Assembly: GCF_022410465.1 (NCBI RefSeq)
Contig: NZ_JAJSON010000026.1
Location: 1 to 64,000 of the forward strand
Direction: 5' to 3'
Length of the DNA: 64,000 nucleotides
Source of the DNA: Christiangramia crocea
GTDB taxonomy: Bacteria; Bacteroidota; Bacteroidia; Flavobacteriales; Flavobacteriaceae
The stretch's first letter is position 1, and each line of letters starts with the position of its first letter. The notes below the pieces were generated by a model that was not told where the DNA came from, searched no databases, and saw only the letters and a program-made list of their open reading frames with translations. Of the stretch, positions 9,163 to 17,790 are shown piece by piece. A program made the position numbers and the translations under genes.

Positions 9163-9915
9163 ATGAGAAATAATATCGTAGCCGGAAACTGGAAAATGAA
9201 TAACGATCTTGCTGAAACGGAAGAGCTTATTAGCCGTTTAAAAATTCAAATGGTAAAAGAGCCAGAGGCTACAGTTATGGTGGCACCGTCTTTTACTAAT
9301 CTTTACCCTACTTTTCAGGCTTTAAGGGATACTTCAATAATTGTTGCTGCTCAGAATATGCATGAAAGCGAAAAGGGAGCTTTTACCGGAGAGGTTTCAG
9401 CATCCATGCTTAAAAGTGTAGGTGTGGAAACGGTAATCCTGGGTCATAGTGAACGCCGGGCCTTTTTCAATGAAACAAACGAAATACTTGAGAAAAAAGT
9501 AAAGACAGCAATAGATAATGAAATGACCGTGATCTTTTGCTTTGGGGAAGAACTCGAAGACAGGAAGAGTGATAAGCATTTTGAGGTGGTTGAAACCCAA
9601 TTGAAGGAAAGTCTTTTTCAGCTTGATAAAAGTGCCTGGAGCAATATTATTCTGGCTTATGAACCGGTTTGGGCCATTGGTACCGGAGAAACAGCCAGCC
9701 CTGAACAGGCTCAGGAAATGCACAAACATATAAGGCAACTTTTGGAAAAGAATATAGGAGCTGAAACAGCAGAAAATACATCCATACTTTATGGGGGTAG
9801 TGTGAAGCCAGGTAACGCCAAAGAAATTTTCGCGAAAGAAGATGTGGATGGTGGCCTTATTGGTGGTGCCAGTCTAAATGCAATAGACTTTGTGGAGATT
9901 GTAAATTCATTCTAA
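9163..9915 (+). CDS. tpiA: triose-phosphate isomerase
   Basis: Interconverts dihydroxyacetone phosphate and glyceraldehyde 3-phosphate in glycolysis. All catalytic residues are visible: Lys11 in AGNWKMN, His95 in LGHSERR and Glu167 in AYEPVWAIGTG, with the phosphate-binding GGS and GG loops near the C-terminus. At 250 aa it has typical length. The prmA start follows the stop after a single base, so the two genes share a transcript. Confidence 0.98.
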   Translation: MRNNIVAGNWKMNNDLAETEELISRLKIQMVKEPEATVMVAPSFTNLYPTFQALRDTSIIVAAQNMHESEKGAFTGEVSASMLKSVGVETVILGHSERRAFFNETNEILEKKVKTAIDNEMTVIFCFGEELEDRKSDKHFEVVETQLKESLFQLDKSAWSNIILAYEPVWAIGTGETASPEQAQEMHKHIRQLLEKNIGAETAENTSILYGGSVKPGNAKEIFAKEDVDGGLIGGASLNAIDFVEIVNSF

Positions 9916-9916
9916 A

Positions 9917-10750
9917 ATGAGTGGGAATTACCTTGAATTTCAGTTCAAAACAGAACCGGTACAACCGGCTTCTGAAATCCTAATCGCTGAACTGGGATAT
10001 CTGGGATTTGAAAGCTTTGTAGAGAATAATGATGGAGTAACTGCTTATATTCCCGTGGAGGAATATGAAGACGATCTGCTCGCGGGTGTTCATATTTTGC
10101 AGTCTGAAGAATTCGAGATCAGTTATACCATGAGTGAGATCGAAAGATTCAACTGGAACGAAGAGTGGGAAAAGAATTTCACTCCTATCCTGGTTGATGA
10201 ACATTGCAGTGTAAGGGCACCCTTTCACCCCAAAACAGATGCTGAATTCGATATTGTGATCGAACCCAAGATGTCTTTTGGTACCGGTCATCATGCTACC
10301 ACCCATATGATGATCCAGCATATCCTTAAGAATGAATGGGAAGGTAAATCAGTTCTGGATATGGGATGTGGAACCGGGGTCCTGGCTATCCTTGCCGCAA
10401 TGAAAGGAGCCTCTAAAATTGATGCTATAGATATCGATAACTGGTGTTATCTTAATACTCTTGAGAATATTTCACGCAACGATTGTGAGCATGTAAATGT
10501 TGAAGAAGGTGGAGCAGAGTTGCTCGAAGGCCGGACCTATGATATGATCCTTGCCAATATTAACCGGAATATTCTTTTAAAGGACCTGCCTGTTTATGAA
10601 AAAAGCCTTAAACCAGAAGGGAATTTGTTTCTAAGTGGTTTCTATAGTGGAGATTTGCCCGTAATTGAAAAGGCTTGCAAAGAGCTTGGTTTGTACTTTG
10701 TAGAAAATTTTGAAAGGAACGACTGGGTAGCTGCAAAGTTTTCACGCTGA
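9917..10750 (+). CDS. prmA: ribosomal protein L11 methyltransferase
   Basis: Trimethylates ribosomal protein L11 using S-adenosylmethionine. The SAM-binding motif LDMGCGTGVLAI (about residues 145-156), the preceding FGTGHHATTHMM and the ANINRNILL motif (NxxxN) near residue 214 are all present. At 277 aa it is slightly shorter than the E. coli enzyme. It is read through from tpiA with a 1-bp gap. Confidence 0.96.
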   Translation: MSGNYLEFQFKTEPVQPASEILIAELGYLGFESFVENNDGVTAYIPVEEYEDDLLAGVHILQSEEFEISYTMSEIERFNWNEEWEKNFTPILVDEHCSVRAPFHPKTDAEFDIVIEPKMSFGTGHHATTHMMIQHILKNEWEGKSVLDMGCGTGVLAILAAMKGASKIDAIDIDNWCYLNTLENISRNDCEHVNVEEGGAELLEGRTYDMILANINRNILLKDLPVYEKSLKPEGNLFLSGFYSGDLPVIEKACKELGLYFVENFERNDWVAAKFSR

Positions 10751-10768
10751 GGTTTTTATCATAATTTG

Positions 10769-10776
10769 TATCTTTG
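10769..10776 (+). promoter_or_regulatory. -7 box (TATCTTTG) for clpS
   Basis: A perfect TAnnTTTG match. The predicted transcription start is near 10783, so the in-frame TTG at 10784 would be leaderless; this decides in favour of the ATG codons at 10802/10805. Confidence 0.65.
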
Positions 10777-10801
10777 AATTAAGTTGCATGAGAAAATTTT
10801 G

Positions 10802-11080
10802 ATGATGAGCACGAAAGAAGAATTATTAGAAAAGCTTGAAGTAAAGACCAAAAAGAAGAAGCAGAATGAGATCGTATTGTATAATGATGATTACAATACC
10901 TTTGATCATGTTATAGAAACCCTTATCTACACCTGTGACCATACTCCGGAACAGGCTGAACAATGTTCCATCCTTGTTCACTACAAAGGAAAATGCACCG
11001 TTAAAACGGGACCTTATGAGGAACTCAAACCTCGCTGTTCTAAAATGCTTGATGCCGGATTGAGTGCTGAGATCATTTAG
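10802..11080 (+). CDS. clpS: ATP-dependent Clp protease adaptor ClpS
   Basis: N-end-rule adaptor that delivers proteins with bulky N-terminal residues to ClpAP or its equivalent. The conserved core is clear: IVLYNDDYNTFDHVIETL, then CDHTPEQAEQC and VHYKGKCTVKTG. Tandem ATGs at 10802 and 10805 give MMSTKEELLEKL; family members usually open MSTKE, so either is plausible. About 92 aa, normal length. It has its own promoter and sits just before tRNA-Arg. Confidence 0.95.
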   Translation: MMSTKEELLEKLEVKTKKKKQNEIVLYNDDYNTFDHVIETLIYTCDHTPEQAEQCSILVHYKGKCTVKTGPYEELKPRCSKMLDAGLSAEII

Positions 11081-11125
11081 TCGAAAAAAATCTTTTTAAA
11101 CATTTTCAGTTTTTAAAATAAACGA

Positions 11126-11133
11126 TATATTTG
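11126..11133 (+). promoter_or_regulatory. -7 box (TATATTTG) for tRNA-Arg
   Basis: A perfect TAnnTTTG match 37 bp before the mature tRNA 5' end. Confidence 0.65.
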
Positions 11134-11169
11134 CACCCGCTTTGTGAGACACAAAGTGAATGATTATAA

Positions 11170-11243
11170 GGCCTCGTGGCGCAACTGAATAGCGCATCTG
11201 ATTACGGCTCAGAAGGTTGCAGGTTTGAATCCTGCCGAGGTCA
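11170..11243 (+). tRNA. tRNA-Arg (anticodon ACG)
   Basis: A complete 74-nt cloverleaf: acceptor GGCCTCG pairs with CGAGGTC (one G-U), the anticodon arm is TCTGA-TTACGGC-TCAGA giving anticodon ACG, and the T arm is GCAGG-TTTGAAT-CCTGC. Discriminator A at 11243. CCA is not encoded. A34 would be read as inosine, serving CGU/CGC/CGA. Confidence 0.95.
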
Positions 11244-11256
11244 CTTTAAAATTCAT

Positions 11257-11284
11257 AACCCCTTCAAATTGAAGGGGTTTTTTA
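11257..11284 (+). terminator. Rho-independent terminator after tRNA-Arg
   Basis: Stem AACCCCTTC (11257-11265) with GAAGGGGTT (11271-11279), loop AAATT, followed by a T tract. Confidence 0.9.
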
Positions 11285-11520
11285 TTTCTTCCATTCCTCC
11301 TCATACTTACAAAAGTTGATTCGGACATCTTCAGTAATCACCCATTTGTATTGAATCCTACTTCAGACAAACAATTATGATTCTTTCGGGCGGATTTGAT
11401 CAGCTGGTATAATTACAAATATGTAATGAATCGCTGTATTTTTTATAATACCTGAATTTCTCCAATACATTCATTACGAAATCAAAAAATATTTCCTTGT
11501 TAGAGTAATTTTTCTTTTAC
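11285..11520. other. non-coding gap before nirB; possible relic of a gene end
   Basis: No intact gene was found here. On the minus strand, a frame ending at the TAA at 11282-11284 reads QYKWVITEDVRINF followed by CKYEEEWKK, which looks protein-like but is closed upstream by a stop after about 25 codons. It may be the decayed end of a lost gene. The AT-rich right half leads into the nirB promoter. Confidence 0.3.
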
Positions 11521-11571
11521 TACGTATAATTAACTAAGTATTATTACATATATTTGTTTAGTAAATACGTA
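11521..11571 (+). promoter_or_regulatory. nirB operon promoter with GTA-N4-TAC type operator half-sites
   Basis: A perfect -7 box TATATTTG lies at 11549-11556. Immediately upstream and overlapping it by two bases is TAAGTA-TTAT-TACATA (11535-11550), a one-mismatch copy of the palindrome TAAGTA-N4-TACTTA found in front of other nitrate genes. Further half-sites are TACGTA at 11521-11526 and TACGTA at 11566-11571. The in-frame TTG at 11554 lies inside the -7 box, so the gene must start at the ATG at 11575. Confidence 0.65.
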
Positions 11572-11574
11572 GTT

Positions 11575-14085
11575 ATGGAAAAAATAATTGTAGTTGGTAA
11601 TGGAATGGTGGGATATAAATTCTGTGAGAAACTCATTGCCTCACCGCGAAGAAAGGACTTTGAACTCCTTGTATTTGGTGAGGAACCACGCTCGGCTTAT
11701 GATCGTGTTCATCTTAGTGAGTATTTTTCCAGGGAACAGCCAGATGAACTATTAATGGCTCCATTATCCTGGTATCACGAAAATGATATTGAATTACGTA
11801 CTTCAGAACTGATCAAAGAGATAAGGCCTGAACAAAAAGAGGTTATTACCTATAAGGATGAGGTATATAATTATGATCGGCTTGTATTAGCCACAGGTTC
11901 CTACCCTTTTGTACCGCCGATCAATGGAACAGATAAGCCCGGCGTCTTTGTTTATCGTACCATTGAAGATCTTGACGCGATGCGGCATTATGCTTCCAGG
12001 TTAAAAAAGGAAGGAAAGACCCGGGCGGCTGTTCTGGGTGGAGGGCTCCTTGGCCTGGAGGCGGCAAATGCCGCCAGGGAACTGGGAATGCAAACAGATG
12101 TGGTGGAATTTGCTCCTCGTTTAATGCCAAGACAATTGGACGAGTCTGCCAGTAAAATGCTGGAATCCAAGATCAAAAGTCTGGGAATCAATGTTCACCT
12201 TAATAAAGCCACTTCAGTAATTACAGGAGAGGAAGGCGTTGAAAGTCTGGAATTTTCTGACGGCACTTCACTTAAGACTGACATGCTAATTATTTCTGCC
12301 GGAATCAGACCCCGGGATGAGCTTGCGGTAAATGCTGGTTTGAAGACCGGTGAACGCGGAGGGGTGTGGGTCAATAATAAAATGCAGACTTCAAATAAAG
12401 ATATTTATGCCATAGGTGAAGTCGCCTTTTATAATGGAGGGCTATATGGCCTTGTTGCACCGGGTTATAATATGGCCGAAGTGGCCGTGGAGCAGATCAC
12501 CGGTGGCGATAAAATAATGATCGAGACCATCGATATGTCTACACAATTAAAACTGATCGGGACCGAGGTGGCCAGTTTTGGTGATCCATTTATCGATAAT
12601 GACGAGGTTGCCACCATCGTCTATGAAAATAAACGTTCGGGAATTTATAAGCGTATCAATGTTTCCAGGGAGGGAGAAAAACTTCTGGGAGGTATCCTTA
12701 TAGGTGACTCTTCAGATTATAATAATCTTTTTCAGCTCTACATCAATGCGATGAAATTGCCCGAAAATCCCGAAGACCTTATTATTCCCTCCAAAGACGG
12801 AAAAGAAAGTGCCATGGGAAGCGCCATGGATTATCCTGATACGGCGCAGATATGTTCCTGTGAAAGTGTTACTAAAGGAGCAATTTGTTGCTCTGTGGAG
12901 AGTGGAGACTGTGAAAGCCTGGGAGATGTTATAAAGACGACAAAAGCCGCAACGGGATGCGGTGGATGTAAACCCATGGTAGCCGACCTTGTAAAGGCTA
13001 CTCTGAAATCCATGGGCAAGGAAGTGAAAGAAACTATTTGTTCCCACTTTAAATTCAGCAGGCAGGAATTATACGATCTTATCAAGATTAATAAAATAAA
13101 GGATTATAACGAGGCCCTTGATCTTTTTGGACAGGGGAATGGTTGTGAAATTTGTAAACCGGCGCTGGCTTCCATCTTTTCCAGTATCTATATGGAAACG
13201 GCGAACAGGCAGGTCACCATTCAGGATTCTAATGACAGGTTTCTGGCGAATATTCAGAAGAATGGTAGTTATTCGGTTGTGCCACGCGTGCCGGGCGGAG
13301 AGATAACTCCGGAAAAACTGATGGTTCTGGGTAGGGTTGCACAGAAATATGACCTTTACTCAAAGATCACCGGAGGACAGCGAATCGATCTTTTTGGAGC
13401 TGAACTCCATCAACTGCCACATATTTGGCGGGAACTTATAGATGCCGGTTTTGAGAGCGGTCACGCCTACGGAAAATCCCTGAGAACGGTAAAAAGCTGT
13501 GTAGGTTCAAGCTGGTGCAGGTATGGTATGCATGAAAGCGTAAGCTTTGCCATACGTATTGAAGAAAGATATAAAGGTTTAAGATCACCGCATAAATTAA
13601 AAGGAGGCGTTTCAGGTTGTATAAGGGAGTGTGCTGAAGCACGTGGAAAGGATTTCGGGATTATAGCCGTAGAGAGCGGATGGAACCTGTATGTATGCGG
13701 GAATGGGGGAGCCACTCCAAAACATGCGATCCTGCTGGCTGAACAGCTGGATGATGAAACCTGTATCAAATATATAGACAGATTTTTGATGTATTACATA
13801 CGTACCGCTCCGCCACTCACACGTACTGCGCCATGGTTGGAAAAGCTTGAAGGAGGGATCGAATATCTTAAAGATGTGGTGGTGAATGATTCTCTTGGAA
13901 TAGCTGAAGAATTAGAGAAAGAAATGCAGGGACTCGTAGATAAATATGAATGCGAATGGAAGCAGGCGATTGAAGATCCGGAGATGATGAAACGTTTTAA
14001 ACATTTTGTGAACTCTGATGATACCGATGATAACCTGGAATTTGTTCCGATGAGAGATCAGAAGAAGACAAGAGTCTGGAAATAA
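11575..14085 (+). CDS. nirB: assimilatory nitrite reductase [NAD(P)H], large subunit
   Basis: Six-electron reduction of nitrite to ammonium in the cytoplasm. Domains in order are an FAD-binding fold opening VVGNGMVGYKFCE (residues 5-17), an NAD(P)-binding GGGLLGLE (about 155), a BFD-like [2Fe-2S] region starting ICSCESVTKGAI (about 426) with CGGC and a second Cys pair GCEIC (about 523), then the sirohaem domain with CVGSSWC (Cys-x5-Cys, about 642) and GCIRECAEARG (Cys-x3-Cys, about 681). At 836 aa it is close to the E. coli enzyme's length. It opens an operon with nirD, DUF4202 and a two-component pair. The start was set at ATG 11575 because an upstream TTG lies in the promoter. Confidence 0.97.
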   Translation: MEKIIVVGNGMVGYKFCEKLIASPRRKDFELLVFGEEPRSAYDRVHLSEYFSREQPDELLMAPLSWYHENDIELRTSELIKEIRPEQKEVITYKDEVYNYDRLVLATGSYPFVPPINGTDKPGVFVYRTIEDLDAMRHYASRLKKEGKTRAAVLGGGLLGLEAANAARELGMQTDVVEFAPRLMPRQLDESASKMLESKIKSLGINVHLNKATSVITGEEGVESLEFSDGTSLKTDMLIISAGIRPRDELAVNAGLKTGERGGVWVNNKMQTSNKDIYAIGEVAFYNGGLYGLVAPGYNMAEVAVEQITGGDKIMIETIDMSTQLKLIGTEVASFGDPFIDNDEVATIVYENKRSGIYKRINVSREGEKLLGGILIGDSSDYNNLFQLYINAMKLPENPEDLIIPSKDGKESAMGSAMDYPDTAQICSCESVTKGAICCSVESGDCESLGDVIKTTKAATGCGGCKPMVADLVKATLKSMGKEVKETICSHFKFSRQELYDLIKINKIKDYNEALDLFGQGNGCEICKPALASIFSSIYMETANRQVTIQDSNDRFLANIQKNGSYSVVPRVPGGEITPEKLMVLGRVAQKYDLYSKITGGQRIDLFGAELHQLPHIWRELIDAGFESGHAYGKSLRTVKSCVGSSWCRYGMHESVSFAIRIEERYKGLRSPHKLKGGVSGCIRECAEARGKDFGIIAVESGWNLYVCGNGGATPKHAILLAEQLDDETCIKYIDRFLMYYIRTAPPLTRTAPWLEKLEGGIEYLKDVVVNDSLGIAEELEKEMQGLVDKYECEWKQAIEDPEMMKRFKHFVNSDDTDDNLEFVPMRDQKKTRVWK

Positions 14086-14106
14086 CATTTTTAAAACTGA
14101 AAGATC

Positions 14107-14484
14107 ATGCAAAATATTATAGAACAATATAATTCGGTTACTGCCACAGATGTAAAGAAATGGTTCAAGGCTGGAAAAACCACCGACTTTCCGATGGACG
14201 GGGGTGCCTGCGTGAAATATGAAAACAAGCAAATTGCCGTGTTTCATTTTACGAGAATATCCAAATGGTATGCCTGTCAGAATCTTTGTCCGCATAAGCT
14301 TGAGATGGTGATCTCCCGTGGAATGATTGGTGAAGATGAGGGAATTCCGAAGGTAGCCTGCCCAATGCATAAAAAGACATTTTCCCTTGAAGACGGGAAT
14401 AATCTCAACGGTGATGATTATAATATCGCGGTTTATCCTGTAAAGATTGAGGATGAAAATGTGTATATTGGTTTTTCTGATTAA
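14107..14484 (+). CDS. nirD: nitrite reductase small subunit, Rieske type
   Basis: A 125-aa partner of NirB. It has a Rieske-like fold with Cys61-Pro-His63 and Cys85-Pro-Met-His88, that is, the full CxH...CxxH ligand set for a [2Fe-2S] cluster; the E. coli NirD fold lacks these, so this one probably binds a cluster. It starts 21 bp after the nirB stop and precedes DUF4202 by 15 bp. It is expected to act as an electron-transfer or structural subunit of the cytoplasmic nitrite reductase. Confidence 0.95.
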   Translation: MQNIIEQYNSVTATDVKKWFKAGKTTDFPMDGGACVKYENKQIAVFHFTRISKWYACQNLCPHKLEMVISRGMIGEDEGIPKVACPMHKKTFSLEDGNNLNGDDYNIAVYPVKIEDENVYIGFSD

Positions 14485-14499
14485 CACCAGCAAAATCTG

Positions 14500-15084
14500 A
14501 TGGATAAAAAATTTGAAGAAGCGATACGCCGTATAGATGCGAGGAATTCTGAAGATCCCAATAAGGAAGAGTTCAATAATGGGAAAATAGCCCCTAAGGA
14601 ACTTTTATATTCTCAAAGAATGACTCAGCATCTGGAAGATTTTGCTCCCGATGCGCCTGAAGAACTTAAGATTGCGGCCAGGGCACAGCATATCTGTCGT
14701 TGGAAAGTAGAGCGTAGTGAATATCCATCCACCCGCGTGGGCTATTTGAAATGGAGAAATGAGCTTAAGAAACTGCATGCTCAGATCACGGGAGAGATCC
14801 TCGAAGAGGTTGGTTATGATGAAGAGTTTATAGACCGGGTGAAATTCCTTATCCAGAAGAAAAAGATTAAAAAAGATGAGGATTCTCAAACACTTGAGGA
14901 CGTTATCTGCCTTGTGTTTCTGGAATATTATCTTAAGGATTTTGCTGCAAAGCATGAGGATGAGAAAGTGGTTGACATCATTAGGAAAACCTGGGCAAAA
15001 ATGTCGGAAAAAGGACATGAAGCTGCCCTTGAATTACCTCTTGATGACAGAAGTAAAACTCTTGTGAAACAGGCCCTGTCCTAA
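14500..15084 (+). CDS. DUF4202 family protein
   Basis: A 194-aa soluble protein with no signal peptide. Its conserved stretch AAQHICRWKVERSEYPSTR-like core reads ARAQHICRWKVERSEYPS at residues about 61-78, followed by GYLKWRNELKKLH, resembling an HD-type helical arrangement with His, Arg and Glu in helices. This matches DUF4202, a family that repeatedly lies beside nirBD; its role is not known. It lies between nirD (15 bp upstream) and the sensor kinase (13 bp downstream), so it belongs to the nitrite reductase operon. Confidence 0.88.
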   Translation: MDKKFEEAIRRIDARNSEDPNKEEFNNGKIAPKELLYSQRMTQHLEDFAPDAPEELKIAARAQHICRWKVERSEYPSTRVGYLKWRNELKKLHAQITGEILEEVGYDEEFIDRVKFLIQKKKIKKDEDSQTLEDVICLVFLEYYLKDFAAKHEDEKVVDIIRKTWAKMSEKGHEAALELPLDDRSKTLVKQALS

Positions 15085-15097
15085 AAATTTCAAGTGG

Positions 15098-16915
15098 ATG
15101 CCTAATACTCCCGGAAATTCGCTGGATCAACATACCTTCAAAAAGCTAAGCCGACTATATATTATAGCCCTTAGTGCTATAGCCGTTTCCGTAATTATCA
15201 GCCAGATTCTTATTCATCAGTTTCTTGAAGATCAGGAGAGTGATTCTACAGTGGTGAATATTGCGGGGCGCCAGAGGATGCTTAGCCAGAAACTTACCAA
15301 AGAAAGCCTTCAGCTTTTGATCGCAGAAGATACTTCTGAAATATCAGAACTTAAGGAGAATATTAACTCTACCCTTGAGAGATGGAAGTTCTCTCATTAT
15401 GCACTCATAGAAGGAAGCGATAGTCTGGGACTTCCCGGTAATAACAGTGAAAAGATCAGGGAAATGTTCGCGCAGATACAGCCCTATTTCCTGGAAATGG
15501 AAAATGCCAGCGAATCTATAATTCTTCAACTTGAGAATGAGCCTGAGGTGTCCGTTTCTGAACTTCGGGATGAGATTCTTACTGTAAAAAGTAATGAAGC
15601 GGCTTTTCTGGAAGGAATGGACAGGATCGTGAATCAATATGAATATGAGGCCAGTGAAAAGGTGGTGAGATTGGGCAACCTGGAACTTTTCATAATGGCC
15701 ATTACTCTTTTGATCCTGTTATGTGAATTCCTCTTTATCTTCTGGCCGGCAGCTAAAGCCGTTAGAAATACCATACATAAACTACTTATTGCTGAAGGAA
15801 ACGCCAGGAAAATGGCTCATGATGCCGATCTTTTAAGCCAGGCCAAGGAAAAATCGGTTAAAGAGTTAAGGGTGCTTAATCAGGCCATGAATCAAACACT
15901 TTTATTCGCCAGGATCACTCCGGAGGGAGATATTATCCAGTTGGGAGAGAAATTTTCCAGGCTATTCAAGATCAGAAAGTTTGGCGATTACAGCAAATTT
16001 CAGGCTTTACTTTCCGGAAATGAGGAGGAGAGAAAGAATATCGAGAGCTTACTTGAAGAAAATGCCAGGAAAAGCTGGCAGGGAGAAGTAAAAGCCACCA
16101 CTAGCGAAGGAGCCGATGTTTGGATGGAAATGTCTCTTATTCCTTTTAATCCCGCCCAGGATAAGTGGGAACTTCTCGTAATTGCAACAGATATTACCAG
16201 TAGAAAGGAGGCTCAGCTTGAAATAGAGCGGCTCACCCAGAAGAGCTTTGAGGAAAAGATGAATCAGCAAAAACTGATTTCAAGTAAGATCATTGAGAAC
16301 CAGGAGAACGAGCAGAATCGTATCGCTAAGGATATTCACGATGGAATTGGTCAAATGCTTACCGGCCTTAGTTTTAATCTGGAAAGTATAGATGTTAATA
16401 ATACTGAGAAGGCCGAGCAGAAGATTGAACACCTTAAAGAGCTCACAGCAAGCATTATCAAAGGAGTCAGGACGGCGACCTTCAATTTAATGCCTCCCGA
16501 ACTTAGTGACCATGGGATTATTCCGGCACTTACCAAACTTACCCGGGAGCTTGGTAAACTAACCGGAAAGAATATTCTATTATATGATAAGACGGGCTTT
16601 GCCCAACGCATGAACTCTTTAATTGAGATCAATATCTACAGGATCACCCAGGAAGCTATTAATAATGCCATTAAATATGCCGATTCTACTCATATTATAG
16701 TTACGGTTTCCCATAGCTCCAGCATACTTAGTATAACTATAGATGACAATGGAAAAGGTTTTGATATGAAAAACGTTAAGACCAGGAATGGTGACGGAGG
16801 TATGGGGATGACATTCATGAGAGAACGCATAAAATATATCAATGGCCGACTTTTTATAAATTCTGAACCCGGTAAAGGAACCAGGGTAACTCTTAACATC
16901 CCTTTGACAGAATAA
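15098..16915 (+). CDS. NarX/NarQ-like sensor histidine kinase
   Basis: A 605-aa inner-membrane kinase. Membrane segment 1 covers residues about 17-38 and segment 2 about 198-222. The extracytoplasmic part begins with VVNIAGRQRMLSQKLTKE (about 51-68), equivalent to the P-box by which NarX/NarQ bind nitrate, and matches the PilJ-like N-terminal domain. A linker and a PAS-like region (about 270-370) follow, then a HisKA_3 domain with RIAKDIHDGIGQM (His414) and an ATPase domain with NNAIKYA, DDNGKGFD and GGMGMTFMRERI. It is cotranscribed with nirBD and the response regulator. Nitrate or nitrite sensing is inferred from the P-box and the neighbours. Confidence 0.9.
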   Translation: MPNTPGNSLDQHTFKKLSRLYIIALSAIAVSVIISQILIHQFLEDQESDSTVVNIAGRQRMLSQKLTKESLQLLIAEDTSEISELKENINSTLERWKFSHYALIEGSDSLGLPGNNSEKIREMFAQIQPYFLEMENASESIILQLENEPEVSVSELRDEILTVKSNEAAFLEGMDRIVNQYEYEASEKVVRLGNLELFIMAITLLILLCEFLFIFWPAAKAVRNTIHKLLIAEGNARKMAHDADLLSQAKEKSVKELRVLNQAMNQTLLFARITPEGDIIQLGEKFSRLFKIRKFGDYSKFQALLSGNEEERKNIESLLEENARKSWQGEVKATTSEGADVWMEMSLIPFNPAQDKWELLVIATDITSRKEAQLEIERLTQKSFEEKMNQQKLISSKIIENQENEQNRIAKDIHDGIGQMLTGLSFNLESIDVNNTEKAEQKIEHLKELTASIIKGVRTATFNLMPPELSDHGIIPALTKLTRELGKLTGKNILLYDKTGFAQRMNSLIEINIYRITQEAINNAIKYADSTHIIVTVSHSSSILSITIDDNGKGFDMKNVKTRNGDGGMGMTFMRERIKYINGRLFINSEPGKGTRVTLNIPLTE

Positions 16916-16966
16916 AGAGAATACCTAAAAAATCACTAATTTTAGGGGCAGAATTTAAATTGAAAA

Positions 16967-17620
16967 ATGGATAATATACGTATAGTGCTGGCAGACGATC
17001 ACGTTCTGGTTCGAGATGGAATAAAGTCATTACTGGAAGAACAACCCGATATGGAGGTGGTTGCCGAAGCTTCAGATGGAAAGGAAGCCATCGGGATTCT
17101 TGAAAAGGATCTGCCTGATCTTCTTATCGTAGATATACGTATGCCTGAAATGAACGGGATCGAGGTCGTTAAAAAGATCCGTGATAATAAGTGGGATGTT
17201 AAGACTCTTGTTCTTTCCATGCATGATTCCGAAGAATACGTAGTGCAGTCTGTTCAGGCAGGAGCTGATGGCTACCTTTTAAAAGGATCCAGCAAAGATG
17301 AATTTCTTAAAGCCTTGCATAAAGTAGCAAGTGGAGGTAAATACTTTTCTGGTGATATTTCGGCCATTCTTATAAATAATTTCACAGATGGAAAGCCTGT
17401 TGAGAAGGAGAAGAAACAGGAGGATCCATTTAATCTTACCAAAAGAGAAAAGCAGATACTTAAACTGGTGCTACAAGGAAAAAGCAATAAGGAAATAGGG
17501 AATGAGCTGGAAATTAGTAAAAGGACAGCTGAGGTACACAGGTTCAACCTTATGAAGAAACTGGATGTTAAGAACCTTATAGAGCTTACCAATAAAGCAC
17601 GGGAGTATCAACTCGCCTGA
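16967..17620 (+). CDS. NarL/FixJ-family response regulator
   Basis: A 217-aa regulator with a receiver domain (acidic pocket DD at 10-11, phospho-acceptor Asp56 in LLIVDIRMPEMNG, Lys near residue 105) and a C-terminal LuxR-type HTH (LTKREKQILKLVLQGKSNKE then RTAEVHRFNLMKKL). It lies 51 bp behind the NarX-like kinase, its evident partner. NarL proteins bind heptamers related to TACYYMT; the half-site TACTTAA in the narK promoter differs from that at one position, so this protein is a second candidate reader of the island's palindromes, besides the FNR-like regulator. Confidence 0.92.
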   Translation: MDNIRIVLADDHVLVRDGIKSLLEEQPDMEVVAEASDGKEAIGILEKDLPDLLIVDIRMPEMNGIEVVKKIRDNKWDVKTLVLSMHDSEEYVVQSVQAGADGYLLKGSSKDEFLKALHKVASGGKYFSGDISAILINNFTDGKPVEKEKKQEDPFNLTKREKQILKLVLQGKSNKEIGNELEISKRTAEVHRFNLMKKLDVKNLIELTNKAREYQLA

Positions 17621-17707
17621 TAGCAACAAATCATTTCTTTAAAAAAAAATCACTCATTTGAGTTTATTATACAGATTCCTTAAAATCAAATAGGGCTTAT
17701 TTCGGAG

Positions 17708-17770
17708 TACGTAATTTTTCATAAATACGTATATTTTATAAGTACATATTAAGTAAAAATACTTAATTTG
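17708..17770 (+). promoter_or_regulatory. narK promoter/operator with a perfect 18-bp palindrome
   Basis: TTAAGTA-AAAA-TACTTAA is a perfect palindrome at 17749-17766. It overlaps a one-mismatch -7 box (TTAATTTG, 17763-17770). Further half-sites lie upstream: TACGTA (17708-17713 and 17726-17731) and AAGTA at 17740-17744. The density of GTA/TAC half-sites in 60 bp is far above the surrounding DNA. Confidence 0.65.
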
Positions 17771-17790
17771 GCGCTTTAAAATCATACGTG

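Noticed and set aside
11282-11360. Minus-strand peptide QYKWVITEDVRINF..CKYEEEWKK as a gene
   Set aside because: The frame is closed after about 25 codons and lacks a start; at most a relic.
11521-11571. NtcA-type site (GTA-N8-TAC) in the nitrate promoters
   Set aside because: Spacing in the strong palindromes is N4, not N8, and the regulator present is FNR-like.
11554-11574. TTG start giving a seven-residue longer NirB
   Set aside because: The TTG lies within the -7 box TATATTTG, so it cannot be in the mRNA.
12712-13085. Long minus-strand frames within nirB
   Set aside because: Shadows of a strongly conserved gene; no recognisable protein features.
17621-17707. Terminator after the NarL-like gene
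   Set aside because: A-rich and T-rich stretches occur but no convincing stem was found.
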